Shown here: one piece after another, positions 36,855-47,367 of the stretch
Position numbering within the stretch: the first letter of the stretch is position 1
Layout: every line of letters begins with the position of its first letter
Assembly (NCBI RefSeq): GCF_002929505.1
Contig: NZ_PJJL01000070.1
Span: 205,377-269,376, forward strand
DNA from: Cryobacterium sp. Y57
GTDB lineage: Bacteria; Actinomycetota; Actinomycetes; Actinomycetales; Microbacteriaceae
Reading direction: 5' to 3'
DNA: 64,000 bases
The notes under the pieces: generated by a model
Seen by the model: only the letters and a program-made list of their open reading frames with translations
Databases searched by the model: none
What the model was told of the DNA's origin: nothing
Translations under genes and position numbers: made by a program

Positions 36855-38546
36855 GTGAACGAGATCGTGTCTGCCCCCGCTGGTCCCACCAATCCCACCG
36901 TGCTGCCCACCGTGCTGCCCACCGCGGCCCGCATCGCCGAGACTCGTGCTGTTGAGAACAGCACTGTCGAGGCCAGCGTGTCCCGAACCCGTGACGCCGA
37001 TGACACAGCCCTCACAGTCAGCGCCGGGGCCCCCGGGGGAGCGGCATCCGCTCTGCCCGTGCGGCACGACCGTCGCCGCTGGTGGGCGCTGGCCGTGCTG
37101 ATGTTGCCGGTGCTGCTCGTGTCGATCGACAACACCGTGCTGAATTTTGCGTTGCCGGCGATCTCCACGGCCACGCTGCCGACCGGTGTGCAGCTGCTCT
37201 GGATGGTCGATATCTACCCGCTCGTGCTCGCCGGGCTGCTCGTGGCCATGGGGAGCCTGGGTGACCGCATCGGGCGGCGTCGCTTGCTGCTCATCGGCTC
37301 AGCCGGGTTTGGCGTGGTCTCGGTGTTCGCGGCGTTCGCCCCGAGCATCGAAGGCCTGATCATTGCCCGGGCAGCGCTCGGATTCTTCGGCGCGATGCTC
37401 ATGCCCTCAACCCTGTCCCTGCTGCGAAGCACCTTTGTGGACCGTGACCAACGCCGCCTCGCCATCGCCATCTGGGCTACGGGCTTCGCGGCCGGTAGCG
37501 CGCTCGGTCCGGTCATCGGTGGCATCCTGCTCGAGCACTTCGCCTGGGGATCAGTGTTCTTGATCGCCGTTCCCGTGCTGCTGCCGCTGTTCGTGCTGGC
37601 ACCGATCCTGGTGACCGAATCGCGCGACCCGAACCCCGGGCGCATCGATTTTCTCAGCATCACCCTGTCGCTTGGCACCATGCTGCCGATCGTTTATGGC
37701 ATCAAAACCATCGCCGAGCACGGGGCGACCTGGTTCACGTTCGCTCCGATTGCGCTCGGACTATTGCTCGGCGTGTGGTTCGTGCGTCGCCAGTTGCGCC
37801 TGCCGAACCCCATGCTCGACATGGGCCTGTTTCGGCGCGGCGCGTTCAGCGGCGCCGTCGGCGTCAACCTGCTCAGCGTCACAGCGCTCGTCGGCTGCCT
37901 GTTCTTCATCTCGCAGCACCTGCAACTCGTGCTCGGACTCTCACCGCTCTCGGCCGGCCTTGTGCTGGTGCCCGGCCTGGCCGCGATGATCGTGGCTGGA
38001 CTGCTGATCGTGCCGATCGCCCGCCGGGTACGCCCGTCGCGAGTGGTGCCGGTGGCACTGCTGGTGTCGGTCGCCGGGTTCGCGTCGATCGCGTTGCGTG
38101 GCGGGCAGATTGATGCTTTCTCCATCGGCGTGGCTTTCGTGCTGCTCGGCATCGGAATCGGAGCGGCCGAGACCGTGTCGAACGAGCTGATCGTGGCCAC
38201 GGCGCCGGCCGATAAAGCGGGGGCGGCATCCGCCGTGTCCGAAACCGCCTACGAGCTGGGAGCGGTGCTCGGCACAGCGGTGCTCGGCACCATTCTGACC
38301 GTGTCGTATCGCGCGGCAGTGCTGTTGCCCGAAGGCCTGAGTGCGGCTGAACGGGTTGCCGCCGGCGAAACGCTTGGCGGAGCCGTGGCCGTGGCCGGGC
38401 AGCTACCCGCCGGGGTGGCGCAGCAGCTGCTCGATTCAGCTCGGCACGCTTTCGACAGCGGTGTCGGCCTCACCGCCTGGATCGGTGTTGCGCTCGTGCT
38501 CGGTGCGGCCGTCGTCGCGCTTGTCGCGCTGCGCAGGGCGCGCTAG
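36855..38546 (+). CDS. MFS multidrug exporter, 14-helix DHA2 type
   Basis: 563 residues from GTG 36855 (GTG 36867 is possible). A Thr/Val-rich polar tail of about 75 residues precedes helix 1, LMLPVLLVSIDNTVLNFALP, which carries the DHA2 motif D1 (IDxTVxNxALP). Motif A LGDRIGRRRLLL lies near residue 135; motif C ATGFAAGSALGPVIGGIL near residue 216. Relatives are LfrA, QacA and SmvA, proton-driven pumps for cationic dyes and drugs. Controlled by the divergent TetR gene. Confidence 0.9.
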   Translation: MNEIVSAPAGPTNPTVLPTVLPTAARIAETRAVENSTVEASVSRTRDADDTALTVSAGAPGGAASALPVRHDRRRWWALAVLMLPVLLVSIDNTVLNFALPAISTATLPTGVQLLWMVDIYPLVLAGLLVAMGSLGDRIGRRRLLLIGSAGFGVVSVFAAFAPSIEGLIIARAALGFFGAMLMPSTLSLLRSTFVDRDQRRLAIAIWATGFAAGSALGPVIGGILLEHFAWGSVFLIAVPVLLPLFVLAPILVTESRDPNPGRIDFLSITLSLGTMLPIVYGIKTIAEHGATWFTFAPIALGLLLGVWFVRRQLRLPNPMLDMGLFRRGAFSGAVGVNLLSVTALVGCLFFISQHLQLVLGLSPLSAGLVLVPGLAAMIVAGLLIVPIARRVRPSRVVPVALLVSVAGFASIALRGGQIDAFSIGVAFVLLGIGIGAAETVSNELIVATAPADKAGAASAVSETAYELGAVLGTAVLGTILTVSYRAAVLLPEGLSAAERVAAGETLGGAVAVAGQLPAGVAQQLLDSARHAFDSGVGLTAWIGVALVLGAAVVALVALRRAR

Positions 38547-38798
38547 CTATAGATCGTCGATCGAGTTCTCGCGGCGTGTGACCTGCTCGCCGTTCGCCGG
38601 GTCGGCGATGGTTCGGGTGGTGCTCACGCTGTTGCGGCGACGCGTCATCAGCACGATGCCGAGGATCGTCACGAGCACGCCGGCCGCGAGCAAAATGTAG
38701 CCGACAAGCTGCAGGTCGATTCCGGTGACGGTCACGTCGAGGGCCCACACCAGTATGGCGCCGACGACCAGCAGAAAAATTCCTAGTCCGATACTCAT
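38547..38798 (-). CDS. DUF6458-family small membrane protein
   Basis: 83 residues: helix 1 IGLGIFLLVVGAILVWAL, helix 2 LVGYILLAAGVLVTILGIVL, then a basic and polar tail TRRRNSVSTTRTI. This pattern is widespread in actinobacteria (DUF6458); role unknown. Stop adjoins the stop of the exporter gene on the other strand with no gap. Confidence 0.8.
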   Translation of the reverse strand: MSIGLGIFLLVVGAILVWALDVTVTGIDLQLVGYILLAAGVLVTILGIVLMTRRRNSVSTTRTIADPANGEQVTRRENSIDDL

Positions 38799-38910
38799 GA
38801 TTACCCACTTTCAATTGGTAGTGCGCTTCGCTCCAGCCTAGGCACTTCGGCGAGAAAGGTAAGGTTTGACTAGAAGCAATTCAGGTGAACGTTGACCGGT
38901 TCGGAGCCGC

Positions 38911-39981
38911 ATGTCTCGTACTATCAAACTCGCTGTCATTCCTGGAGACGGGATTGGACCGGAAGTTGTCGCCGAGGCCGTCAAGGTGCTCGGCGCTGTC
39001 ACCGCCCGCGACGACGTCACGATTGACACGAGCATGTTCCACCTGGGCGCAGCGCGGTTCCTCGAAACCGGTGATGTGCTCACCGACGCCGACCTCGCAT
39101 CCATCCAGGAGCACGACGCCATTCTTCTCGGCGCGGTCGGCGGCGTTCCCGGTGACCCGCGCCTGAAAGATGCCAATATCGAGCGCGGACTGCTGCTCGG
39201 CCTGCGCTTTGCCCTCGACCACTATGTCAACCTGAGGCCCTGCACGATCTACCCCGGCGTCACAAGCCCGCTCACCGCCCCCGGCGTGGTCGACTTCGTT
39301 GTTGTGCGCGAGGGCACCGAGGGCCCCTATGTCGGCAACGGGGGCGCGATCCGCCGCGGCACAGCGCAGGAGGTCGCCAACGAGGTCTCCGTGAACACCG
39401 CCTACGGGGTTGAACGCGTCGTGCGGTACGCCTTCGAAGTGGCCGAGAGCCGCGAGCGCAAGCACCTCACCCTCGTGCACAAGACCAACGTGCTCGTCTT
39501 CGCCGGCAGCTTATGGCAGCGCATCGTGAACGAGGTGGCCGTCGAGTACCCCCGCGTTGCGGTCGATTATCTGCACGTCGACGCGGCGACGATCTTCTTC
39601 GTCACGAATCCGAGTAGATTTGATGTGCTCGTCACCGACAACCTCTTTGGCGATATCCTCACCGACCTGGCAGCGGCAATCAGCGGCGGCATCGGCCTGG
39701 CAGCTTCCGGCAATATCAACCCGACGGGCCGCTTTCCCAGCATGTTCGAGCCGGTCCACGGCTCGGCTCCCGATATCGCCGGCCAACAACTCGCCGACCC
39801 GACCGCAGCCATCCTGTCGGTAGCGCTTCTGCTCGACCACCTCGGTCTACCGGATGCCGCGGCTCGCGTGAACGAGGCAGTGGCCGACGACCTATGGCGG
39901 CGCAACACGCTGGAGCGACGCAGCACCGCTGAGGTGGGAGATGCCATCGTGACCCTTTTGACAGACAAGGTACTTAAATGA
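38911..39981 (+). CDS. leuB: 3-isopropylmalate dehydrogenase
   Basis: 356 residues, ATG 38911 with GGAG upstream. Isocitrate/isopropylmalate dehydrogenase fold: [11 protein letters not shown] near the start, substrate arginines, metal motif [16 protein letters not shown] (about 240-255), NAD motif [12 protein letters not shown] (about 277-288). Third step of leucine synthesis. The stop overlaps the ATG of ilvE (ATGA), so leuB and ilvE are coupled. Confidence 0.95.
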   Translation: MSRTIKLAVIPGDGIGPEVVAEAVKVLGAVTARDDVTIDTSMFHLGAARFLETGDVLTDADLASIQEHDAILLGAVGGVPGDPRLKDANIERGLLLGLRFALDHYVNLRPCTIYPGVTSPLTAPGVVDFVVVREGTEGPYVGNGGAIRRGTAQEVANEVSVNTAYGVERVVRYAFEVAESRERKHLTLVHKTNVLVFAGSLWQRIVNEVAVEYPRVAVDYLHVDAATIFFVTNPSRFDVLVTDNLFGDILTDLAAAISGGIGLAASGNINPTGRFPSMFEPVHGSAPDIAGQQLADPTAAILSVALLLDHLGLPDAAARVNEAVADDLWRRNTLERRSTAEVGDAIVTLLTDKVLK

Positions 39982-41081
39982 GCAAGACCGCAATCCTTCC
40001 CATGATTTTCGCCCTCACGCCGTCGACGAATGCGCGCCCCGAGGCCGAGCGCGAAGAGATTCTTGCCGATCCGGGCTTCGGCAAACACTTCACCGACCAC
40101 ATGGTCACCATCGATTGGTCGATCGAGGCCGGCTGGCACGACGCCCGCGTCACACCCTATGGTCCGTTGCTGCTCGATCCCGCCTCGTCGGTGCTGCACT
40201 ACGGCCAGGAGATCTTCGAGGGCCTCAAGGCTTACCGGCACGCCGACAACTCGATCTGGACCTTCCGGCCCGAGAAGAACGCCGAGCGGCTGCAACGCTC
40301 GGCGCAGCGCCTCGCGCTGCCCGAACTCTCGACCCCGGACTTCATCGAGTCGGTCAGGCAGATGATTGCGATCGACGGCGACTGGGTGCCGTCCGCGCCC
40401 GAGACCAGCCTGTACCTGCGCCCGTTCATGATCGCCAACGAGAGCTTTCTCGGGGTGCGCGCCGCCCACAAGGTAAGTTTCTACGTGATCGCCAGCCCCG
40501 CCGGTGCCTATTTTGCCGACGGCGTGGCCCCGGTGAAGATCTGGCTGTCGACCGAGTATTCCCGCGCCGGTCGCGGCGGTACCGGCGCCGCCAAGTGCGG
40601 CGGCAACTATGCCGCGTCGCTGCTGCCCCAGATGGAGGCGTACGAGAATGGCTGCGCCCAGGTGCTCTTTCTCGACGGGGAGACCGGAACGAACGTCGAT
40701 GAACTCGGCGGCATGAACGTGTTCTTCGTGCACGGCACCGACACGATTGTCACGCCTCGCCTGACCGGATCCATTCTCGAAGGCGTCACCCGCGACAGCA
40801 TCATGCAGCTTGCCCGCGACCGCGGTATGACCGTGGAAGAGCGCGCGGTGACGCTGGCGGAGTGGCGCGACGGCGTCGCATCCGGTGCCATCACCGAGGT
40901 TTTCGCCTGTGGAACCGCCGCCGTCGTCACCCCGATCGGCCAGCTCAAAGCCAAGGACTTCACGATCGGCGAAGCGGATGCCCCGGCTGGCGAGGTCACC
41001 CTGTCGCTGCGTCAGGAACTCACCGACATTCAGTATGGGCGCGTGCCTGACCGTCACGGCTGGCTCACCCGCCTCGACTAA
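39978..41081 (+). CDS. ilvE: Branched-chain amino-acid aminotransferase
   Basis: 367 residues. Class IV PLP enzyme; catalytic Lys in [14 protein letters not shown] (about residue 205), [15 protein letters not shown] near residue 307. It makes valine, leucine and isoleucine from their keto acids with glutamate as donor. Overlaps leuB by four bases; the FAH-like gene follows after 29 bp. Confidence 0.95.
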   Translation: MSKTAILPMIFALTPSTNARPEAEREEILADPGFGKHFTDHMVTIDWSIEAGWHDARVTPYGPLLLDPASSVLHYGQEIFEGLKAYRHADNSIWTFRPEKNAERLQRSAQRLALPELSTPDFIESVRQMIAIDGDWVPSAPETSLYLRPFMIANESFLGVRAAHKVSFYVIASPAGAYFADGVAPVKIWLSTEYSRAGRGGTGAAKCGGNYAASLLPQMEAYENGCAQVLFLDGETGTNVDELGGMNVFFVHGTDTIVTPRLTGSILEGVTRDSIMQLARDRGMTVEERAVTLAEWRDGVASGAITEVFACGTAAVVTPIGQLKAKDFTIGEADAPAGEVTLSLRQELTDIQYGRVPDRHGWLTRLD

Positions 41082-41110
41082 ACTGAACCTTTTGAGCGGA
41101 AACGAGACAC

Positions 41111-41839
41111 GTGAAGATCGCACGCTACAGCTACCAGGGTGCCATCGCGTTCGGTATCGTTGACGACGACGAATTGGTCGTGCTCACGAGCGACCCGATG
41201 TTCGCCGGATTCGACACGACCGGCGATCGGGTGGCCCTGGCCGACGTGAAGCTGCTCGCGCCGGTGATTCCGCGCTCGAAGATCGTCGCGGTGGTGTCTT
41301 CCGAGGCGTTCGTGCTGCGGCCGAACACCGCTGTCGTGGGCCCCGGCGACGCTATCGTGTTGCCCGCAGCCTCCGATCGGGTTGAGGTCGACGGCCAGCT
41401 GGCCATCATCATTGGCAAGATTGCCAAGAACGTCTCCGTGGCGGATGCCCCCGGCCGCGTTTTCGGCTACACCGTAGCGACGGTCGTCACCGCGGCCGAC
41501 CTTACAGACGTGTCGCCCTCCCGCGCCGGGGCTTTCGACACGTTCCTCCCGCTCGGACCGATCATTGAGACGGAATTCGACGAGGCAGCCACGCCGCTGC
41601 GCGGATTGATCAATGACGAGGAGTTTCAAGCAGTCGACCTCGGTGACGACGATCGGACCACCGAGGAGTCCGTATCTGCGCTCGTGGCATTCGCCTCGAG
41701 CGTGTTCACGCTGCTGCCCGGCGACGTGATTCTGGCCGGCCCGCTTGACACGCCGGCGGCCGTTGTCGATGGCGAGACGGTCACGGTGTCAATCGAGGGC
41801 ATCGGAGCGCTCGTGAACCCCGTGGTGCGCCCGGCCTGA
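41111..41839 (+). CDS. Fumarylacetoacetase-family pseudoenzyme
   Basis: 242 residues, shorter than the usual 255-265. The fold is recognisable: PNTAVVGPGD, the VEVDGQLAIIIG strand, GAFDTFLPLGPIIETE, TLLPGDVILAG. However, the stretch that normally carries GKNYxxHAxE (catalytic His-Glu) is missing: PRSKIVAV is joined straight to VSSEAFVLRPNT. The metal Glu of EGELA is Gln (DGQLA), NDVTARD is TVVTAAD, and the QWxRAKG lysine is lost (PSRAGAF). Metal-dependent hydrolysis is therefore unlikely. Position between ilvE and gltX is where active relatives are usually found in related bacteria. A structural or regulatory role is possible. Confidence 0.8.
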   Translation: MKIARYSYQGAIAFGIVDDDELVVLTSDPMFAGFDTTGDRVALADVKLLAPVIPRSKIVAVVSSEAFVLRPNTAVVGPGDAIVLPAASDRVEVDGQLAIIIGKIAKNVSVADAPGRVFGYTVATVVTAADLTDVSPSRAGAFDTFLPLGPIIETEFDEAATPLRGLINDEEFQAVDLGDDDRTTEESVSALVAFASSVFTLLPGDVILAGPLDTPAAVVDGETVTVSIEGIGALVNPVVRPA

Positions 41840-42081
41840 CGTTTTGCGCTTGGCGACGGCGTCGCCCCGGTTGAGTTGCGCGCCCTCGCCGACGAGAACT
41901 GGGTGGCCGGCTGCCCGCGCTGCAGGAGTGTCGGCCCTGGCTGCCACGCTGCGCGCGTTCGCCGCCATTTCTTCGCCCGGGCCCACCCAACGAACACAGG
42001 CCCGGTTGAAAAACTGGGCCGATGTCCCGGGCCCGGGCTCGACGTGAGGCAGTAGGGCTCGCGCAACTAGAATCATGAGTA

Positions 42082-43605
42082 ATGTCTGACACCACTGCAC
42101 ACCCGTTTTCTACCGCCACCGGAACCGACGTTCGCGTGCGGTTCTGTCCCTCGCCAACCGGAACACCCCACGTGGGCCTGGTTCGCACCGCCATGTTCAA
42201 CTGGGCCTACGCGCGGCACACCGGCGGAAAAATGATCTTCCGCATCGAAGACACCGACGCTGCCCGCGACAGTGAAGAGAGCTTTCTTCAGCTCGTCGAG
42301 GCCATGCGCTGGCTCAAGCTGGACTGGGACGAAGGCGTCGACGTCGGCGGACCCCAGGCGCCGTATCGTCAAAGCGAGCGCTACGACATCTACCGCGAAG
42401 TCATCGAGCAGCTGAAAACGAGCGGTCACATCTACGAGAGCTTCGTCACCGGCGAAGAAATCGAAGCGCGTAACCGCGACCTCGGCCGCGACCCGAAAAT
42501 GGGCTACGACAACTTCGAGCGTGACTTAACCTCGGAGCAGAAGGCTGCGTATCGTGCCGAGGGCCGGTCGCCGGCGTTGCGACTGCGCGTGCCAGACACC
42601 GAGCTCTCCTTTGACGACCTCGTGCGGGGCGAGATCACGTTCCCGGCCGGCTCATTCAGCGACTTTGTCGTGGTGCGCCCCAACGGACATCCGCTCTACC
42701 CCTTCGTGAACCCGGTCGATGACGCGCTCATGGGCGTCACCCACGTGCTGCGCGGCGAAGACCTGCTCTCGTCGACGCCCCGCCAGATCGCGCTCTATCA
42801 TGCGCTCATCGACATTGGCGTGACCACCTTCGTGCCCCGTTTCGGCCACCTGCCCTACGTCATGGGAGACAAGAACAAGAAGCTCTCCAAACGCGACGCC
42901 GAAGCGAACCTGTTTCTGCACCGCGACCGCGGATTCATTCCCGAGGGCCTGCTCAACTACCTCGCGCTTCTTGGCTGGTCGCTCACCCACGACCGCGATG
43001 TGTTCTCGATCGACGAGTTCACGGCCGCGTTCGACGTTGTGAACGTCAACCCGAACCCGGCCAGGTTCGACTTGAAGAAGGCCGAGTCGATCAACGGCGA
43101 CCACATTCGTCAGCTCGATGCTGCCGACTTCGCCGCCCGGCTGGTGCCCTACCTGGTGACCGCTGGCGTGCTCGGTGACACCGCGAGCGCGGCCGACCTA
43201 GCCCTGCTTGCCCAAGGGGCGCCCCTCATTCAGGAGCGCATCGCGCTGCTCGGCGAAGCCCCAGCGATGCTCGGTTTTCTGTTTGTTTCCGGCTCCGACC
43301 TGATCCTCGAAGCGGACGCCCTCGCCTCGCTCCCGCAGAACGCCGCCGACATTCTCGGCGCGTCTCGCACCGCGCTGCATAGTATTCCTTCAGCAGAATG
43401 GACCACCGAGCGGGTGCATGAACTGCTCGCCGAAACTCTTATCGAGGGGCTGGGCCTCAAGCCGCGCGTGGCCTTCGGACCGCTGCGCGTCGCGCTATCG
43501 GGCCGCAAGATCTCGCCGCCGCTGTTCGAATCGATGGAAATCCTCGGTCAGGCGGAAACACTCGGACGCCTAGATCGGGCCCTCACGGTGACGACGACGG
43601 CCTGA
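42082..43605 (+). CDS. gltX: Glutamyl-tRNA synthetase
   Basis: 507 residues, ATG 42082. Class I synthetase: HIGH-type motif [17 protein letters not shown] (about 17-33), KMSKS-type motif [15 protein letters not shown] (about 264-278). Charges tRNA-Glu (and in many actinobacteria also tRNA-Gln before amidation). A tRNA-Gln gene lies about 100 bp downstream and is the insertion point of the island to the right. Confidence 0.96.
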   Translation: MSDTTAHPFSTATGTDVRVRFCPSPTGTPHVGLVRTAMFNWAYARHTGGKMIFRIEDTDAARDSEESFLQLVEAMRWLKLDWDEGVDVGGPQAPYRQSERYDIYREVIEQLKTSGHIYESFVTGEEIEARNRDLGRDPKMGYDNFERDLTSEQKAAYRAEGRSPALRLRVPDTELSFDDLVRGEITFPAGSFSDFVVVRPNGHPLYPFVNPVDDALMGVTHVLRGEDLLSSTPRQIALYHALIDIGVTTFVPRFGHLPYVMGDKNKKLSKRDAEANLFLHRDRGFIPEGLLNYLALLGWSLTHDRDVFSIDEFTAAFDVVNVNPNPARFDLKKAESINGDHIRQLDAADFAARLVPYLVTAGVLGDTASAADLALLAQGAPLIQERIALLGEAPAMLGFLFVSGSDLILEADALASLPQNAADILGASRTALHSIPSAEWTTERVHELLAETLIEGLGLKPRVAFGPLRVALSGRKISPPLFESMEILGQAETLGRLDRALTVTTTA

Positions 43606-43708
43606 CCCCGAGCTGGCGAGGCTTCGACGCGCCGGGGGACACCCCGGTTTGGCCTCTCCAGCCCGAGTGGGCTAGGCTACTACTCGGCCCGGTCTTCGGA
43701 TTAGGCAT

Positions 43709-43780
43709 TGGGGTATGGTGTAATTGGCAACACGGATGATTCTGGTTCATTTGTTCTTGGTTCGAGTCCAGGTACCCCAG
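43709..43780 (+). tRNA. tRNA-Gln (CTG)
   Basis: 72 bases fold into a full cloverleaf: acceptor TGGGGTA / TACCCCA with discriminator G, D-arm GGTGTAATTGGCAACAC, anticodon loop TTCTGGT (anticodon CTG), T-arm CTTGG-TTCGAGT-CCAGG. CCA is not encoded. The excisionase and integrase genes start about 200 bp downstream in the same direction, so its 3' end is the probable attachment site of the island. Confidence 0.95.
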
Positions 43781-43976
43781 CACTAACAGGCGCAGGATTC
43801 CGCGGCGAAATCACTTATCGCCCACCCTGTCGAGTCGGCCCAAAACGGGTCAAATTACCACAAACTACACCACAAACCCCCTCGGGGGTTGTTTGGGCGT
43901 TGTTGTGCCCGGCCCCGTACGGCCCTATCCCGGCCTGATCGGGTTGCTCACGGCTTCCCGGGTGCACCTATTGCGT

Positions 43977-44171
43977 ATGGACGCGACGACGCAAATCCCA
44001 CCCACGTTTCTCACCCAGCGCGAACTCGCGGAGCTGCTCCGAATGCCCGAGCGTACGCTCGAGGACTGGCGTCTGATGCAGACGGGGCCGCCCTATATTA
44101 AGCTCGGCCGACTCGTGCGTTACGACGTGCAGGACGTGCTCACCTGGGTTCACGAACACCGCCATGGTTAG
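43977..44171 (+). CDS. Excisionase-type helix-turn-helix protein
   Basis: 64 residues from ATG 43977. The sequence TQRELAELLRMPERTLEDWR (residues 14-33) and the tail YIKLGRLVRYDVQDVLTWV are the winged-helix HTH_17/MerR-like fold of excisionases and recombination directionality factors. Overlaps the integrase gene by eight bases. It likely steers the integrase towards excision and binds near the tRNA-Gln site. The frame is open further upstream but lacks a signal there. Confidence 0.8.
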   Translation: MDATTQIPPTFLTQRELAELLRMPERTLEDWRLMQTGPPYIKLGRLVRYDVQDVLTWVHEHRHG

Positions 44172-45369
44172 GCCACAGATCGCGGCTGGCGAAATGGGCT
44201 CAATCGACGTGCAACAGTTGGCGAGCGGCCGATACCGCGCCCGCGGCACCAGCCGTGACGACAGCGGGGCACGGCATCGCCACGCCGTGACGGCTGATAC
44301 TCGCGACGAAGCTATTGCCGAGATTCATCGACAGGCGAGGGCTATGGCTACCGGCGGCGCCGGGGCGCTTTCGCCCTCGAGCACCATCGCCGACACGGTC
44401 GAGCTCTGGTTGTCGCAGATTCTCACCCGTGCCAAGGCTGGCAGCTTGTCGTACTCGACGTACGAATCGTACGAAACAACGGCCCGTGTGATCATCCTGC
44501 CGCGGTGTGGGGGAGTGCGGCTCGACCACCTGACCGTCGGGCGCTGCGACCGCATCCTGCAGCGGATTCTGGAGGAAGAGACGATCTCGAAAGCCCGGCG
44601 TGCGCGGGCGGTGCTTAGTCTCGTGTGTGGCTATGCCGTGCGCGACGACGCTCTGGTGCAGAACCCGGTGCGTGGTGTGCAACGCCTGCCGATGTCACCG
44701 CGCAAGGAATCCGCCCTGACACCGGCGCAGATCACCGCCATCCGTGGGCGCATGCAGGTGTGGCGGCTCGCCCGTGAGGACGGGCCACGGCCCAATTACC
44801 GTGCCCTGATCGACGGTATGGATATTATGATCGGTACCTCGCTGCGCGTCGGCGAATGTATCGGTTTGCGTCGCTGCGATGTGGACATGACAACACTGCC
44901 GCCGACCCTCATCGTGAACGGCACCATCGTCAGCACCAAGGCGCAAGGAACTCACCGCAAGAACTCTCCGAAGCGGTCAAGGCAGCGCCGGGGCATTGCG
45001 CTGCCGTCGATGGCTGCGGCTGCGGTGCGGCGCCGGCTGGCGCTTGCCGAGCAGGATCCGGAAGCTTTCCTGTTTCCGACCAAGACGGGCCGCTCGCTTA
45101 GCGTAAGCAACTATGAGCGACTGCTGCGCGCATTCGTCGAGGATGAGCGCATGCAGCTGGTCAAGATGGGCGTCGATGTCGATGAGTACACGACGCACAT
45201 TTACCGGCGCACGGCTGCGACGCTGATCGAGCGGGCGGCCGGGATCACGCTGGCCTCGCGACTTCTCGGCCACGCAAACGAGCAGACCACGCGAAACAGC
45301 TATGTGGTCACGGCCGACATGGTCGACCCGGTGACGGCGGAGATCCTCGATGAGGTGCTGGGTGGTTGA
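44164..45369 (+). CDS. int: Tyrosine integrase
   Basis: 401 residues. N-terminal arm-binding part, SAM-like core-binding domain (about 75-165), catalytic domain with all residues: Arg in TSLRVGECIGL (about 228), HIYRRTAATL (His/Arg about 345-348), LLGHANEQTTRNSYV (His about 371, Tyr about 380). It looks intact and should recombine at the adjacent tRNA-Gln gene. A frameshifted fragment of a close relative lies at 62343-62425. Confidence 0.92.
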   Translation: MVRPQIAAGEMGSIDVQQLASGRYRARGTSRDDSGARHRHAVTADTRDEAIAEIHRQARAMATGGAGALSPSSTIADTVELWLSQILTRAKAGSLSYSTYESYETTARVIILPRCGGVRLDHLTVGRCDRILQRILEEETISKARRARAVLSLVCGYAVRDDALVQNPVRGVQRLPMSPRKESALTPAQITAIRGRMQVWRLAREDGPRPNYRALIDGMDIMIGTSLRVGECIGLRRCDVDMTTLPPTLIVNGTIVSTKAQGTHRKNSPKRSRQRRGIALPSMAAAAVRRRLALAEQDPEAFLFPTKTGRSLSVSNYERLLRAFVEDERMQLVKMGVDVDEYTTHIYRRTAATLIERAAGITLASRLLGHANEQTTRNSYVVTADMVDPVTAEILDEVLGG

Positions 45370-46277
45370 CTTGCATCGGTGATTCGACCATATGCGGCGC
45401 AAGCCATTCTCTTCGAACGCTGAAGATGGGGATTGCAGCCGAAAGGCGTGAACGGATCTCGAAGTCTTGGAATCTCGGCGCCCCGAGGCGGCTAAGGCGC
45501 AAGAAACCGGTCTCGGGATACCCTCCCTACCTAATCGGTAAGCCAGCCCACGGCGTCTGGCCGACCAGCATGCATTGCTGATTCAACGATGGCCTTTAGT
45601 TGATTCACCGATATGTAGGTTCTTAAGGCCTGAACATACTCATGGAGAACGTAGAAGGTTTGTCGTCGATCTCCGCTGTTGCTCTCATGCGCTCTGTGAG
45701 GCTTGAGGCAATAGCGCCTGCGAGACCTTCCCGACCAAGGTCCTCGTCTTGCTCCGGCGCAGTGGGAAGGGAAGCCGCGCTAAGGGGGCAGGTACTACTT
45801 GAAGGGCAGCGAGGGCCGCTACGGTTTGGTCACCCGCGTGCAAGGCCAGGTTGCTTCAAGCGGCAGCTTCGTCTGTGCTGAGTCTGCGCGGGATCCCGCT
45901 TACGTGCGGATGATGGCTGATGTGAGCCACGACGTCGATGAAGAAGAATTGTCGCCCTCTCCGCCGTCGTCCAAGAGCCAGGCGGCCTTCTCAAGTACGG
46001 CTCGAAGTGGCTATCTCAACTCAGGCTTCTCCGTGTCGGTGATTCGGGTTGACAATCGACGGAACTATTATCCCTGCCTTCAAGTTCCATTCGGTACATC
46101 AAACGTCGACCGTGGTCCTTCACTGCTCCGTTACAGTCATTGGAGAAAACGTGACTCCGTAAATTCGTCGGTGCCAACCGCACCGGCGACAGGCCAACGA
46201 GTCCAATGGCAGGGTGCTATTTAGCTCGCACGACTGGACGACAGACTACGCAGTTCCTTACGCAGTACGATCGATTC
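45370..46277. other. Decayed island DNA
   Basis: About 900 bp with no convincing intact gene. The frame 45799-46224 (141 codons) starts reasonably (KGSEGRYGLVTRVQGQVASS, SFVCAESARDPAYVRMMADV) but turns into low-quality sequence, consistent with a frameshifted gene of unknown family. It could be cargo of the element in decay. Confidence 0.35.
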
Positions 46278-46589
46278 ATGAAAAAGTACGAGGAATCGCT
46301 CTCAGACAGCCGATATGGCATTGATGCGACGCGAATCGTCGCCTGGGACGATCTGCTTGCAGTGTTTGGGCTACTAAGTATTCTTGAAAGGGCTCTCGAA
46401 GAGTCCGAGATAACGATGGCCGGTGTAAGCCGACTAAGCGGATCGATGGGTGCATCCGCGCGTGTTGAATACAAGATTGGCCCCCATGAAGAGACGCTGA
46501 CGGGTGATGCTCTCGCTGAGAAGCTCCGTGCCATGATTACTTCATTACGAACTTCGCTTGAAGACCCGCGCGGCGCGGCGGGCGATTGA
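46278..46589 (+). CDS. Hypothetical island protein, 103 aa
   Basis: ATG 46278 begins MKKYEESLSDSRYGIDATRI; the chain is mixed charged and hydrophobic (AWDDLLAVFGLLSILERALEE) and ends SLEDPRGAAGD, as in a normal soluble helical protein. No ribosome-binding site of quality and no family recognised. Codon use is more AT-rich than in the neighbouring chromosome, as expected for recently acquired DNA. The frame is open further upstream to 46206. Confidence 0.4.
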   Translation: MKKYEESLSDSRYGIDATRIVAWDDLLAVFGLLSILERALEESEITMAGVSRLSGSMGASARVEYKIGPHEETLTGDALAEKLRAMITSLRTSLEDPRGAAGD

Positions 46590-46820
46590 TATTGCTATTG
46601 GTCGATTGTCCGCCGGACGTCCGATGGGCGCGAATTCTTTGGAAATCAGAGAAAAATCTGAATATGTCCCCCGAGTTCGCCACCGCGCTCCTGTTATGGA
46701 CTCGAATGGTTTCATGAACCAGTTGCACTCTTTGGATTGAACTTATTGAACCCGTTGCCGGCGCTAGGATTCCCTTAACGAGTGAGGTCGGGCTCAGACA
46801 GTGGCGGCGCGGGCACAGAA

Positions 46821-47360
46821 CTAGATTTCTGCCTCGCGCCGCCTAGCAACATCCTCGACGACGAATTGCACGAAGTCCTCATCGCGGTCGCCGATAACCA
46901 CGTCATCGACTGCGTCGGCCGGAGGCTCACCCGGCCAAGCCGTCTGCCGGGTCGGCCGGTCGTGCTCCAGCCGCGTCCCGGAAACTGCCACCCAGTCTCG
47001 CAGGCGCTGGCGGGCATCCGCGAAGTCACGGTGCCAGCCGAGCGGGGCGGAGCCGTGCTGGTCGGAATCGTAGGCGCCGAGCCAATGCAGATGCCGCGCG
47101 GAGAGTTCCCAGACGAGCTCGGGGTGCCGATGCCAGAAGGGCGGCACAACGGCTGCCGGCAAACCGTAGGTGCGTCGCAGCCAGTTCACCCACCGGTTGA
47201 GTTCGATCCATTCGGCCTCGGCGTCGTCGGCGCTGAGCAGGTTCCAATTGATTGGATGCGGCGGCTCGGCCGTGAGAGGGCCGTCGAGGTCGTCCGACGA
47301 GCTCGCTCCGAAAGCGTCGTCGTGATCGCCGGATGCCCATTCGACGAGTGACTCGGCCAT
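46821..47360 (-). CDS. DUF4913-family protein of conjugative elements
   Basis: 179 residues from ATG 47360, GAGG upstream. The core LNRWVNWLRRTYGLPAAVVP, FWHRHPELVWELSARHLHWL and WHRDFADARQRLRDWV is the DUF4913 pattern, found almost only in actinobacterial plasmids and integrative conjugative elements next to ssb and TraG/TraM-like genes. Molecular role unknown. It starts seven bases after the ssb-like gene, so they are one operon. Its presence marks this island as conjugative in origin. Confidence 0.75.
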   Translation of the reverse strand: MAESLVEWASGDHDDAFGASSSDDLDGPLTAEPPHPINWNLLSADDAEAEWIELNRWVNWLRRTYGLPAAVVPPFWHRHPELVWELSARHLHWLGAYDSDQHGSAPLGWHRDFADARQRLRDWVAVSGTRLEHDRPTRQTAWPGEPPADAVDDVVIGDRDEDFVQFVVEDVARRREAEI

Positions 47361-47367
47361 TGCCAGT

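Noticed and set aside
39567..41123. 518-codon minus-strand frame over leuB and ilvE
   Set aside because: Both plus-strand genes have full catalytic motifs; the antisense frame has no family features.
45799..46224. 141-codon frame as a real gene
   Set aside because: First part looks protein-like but later part does not, there is no ribosome-binding site, and no family; kept only as decayed DNA.
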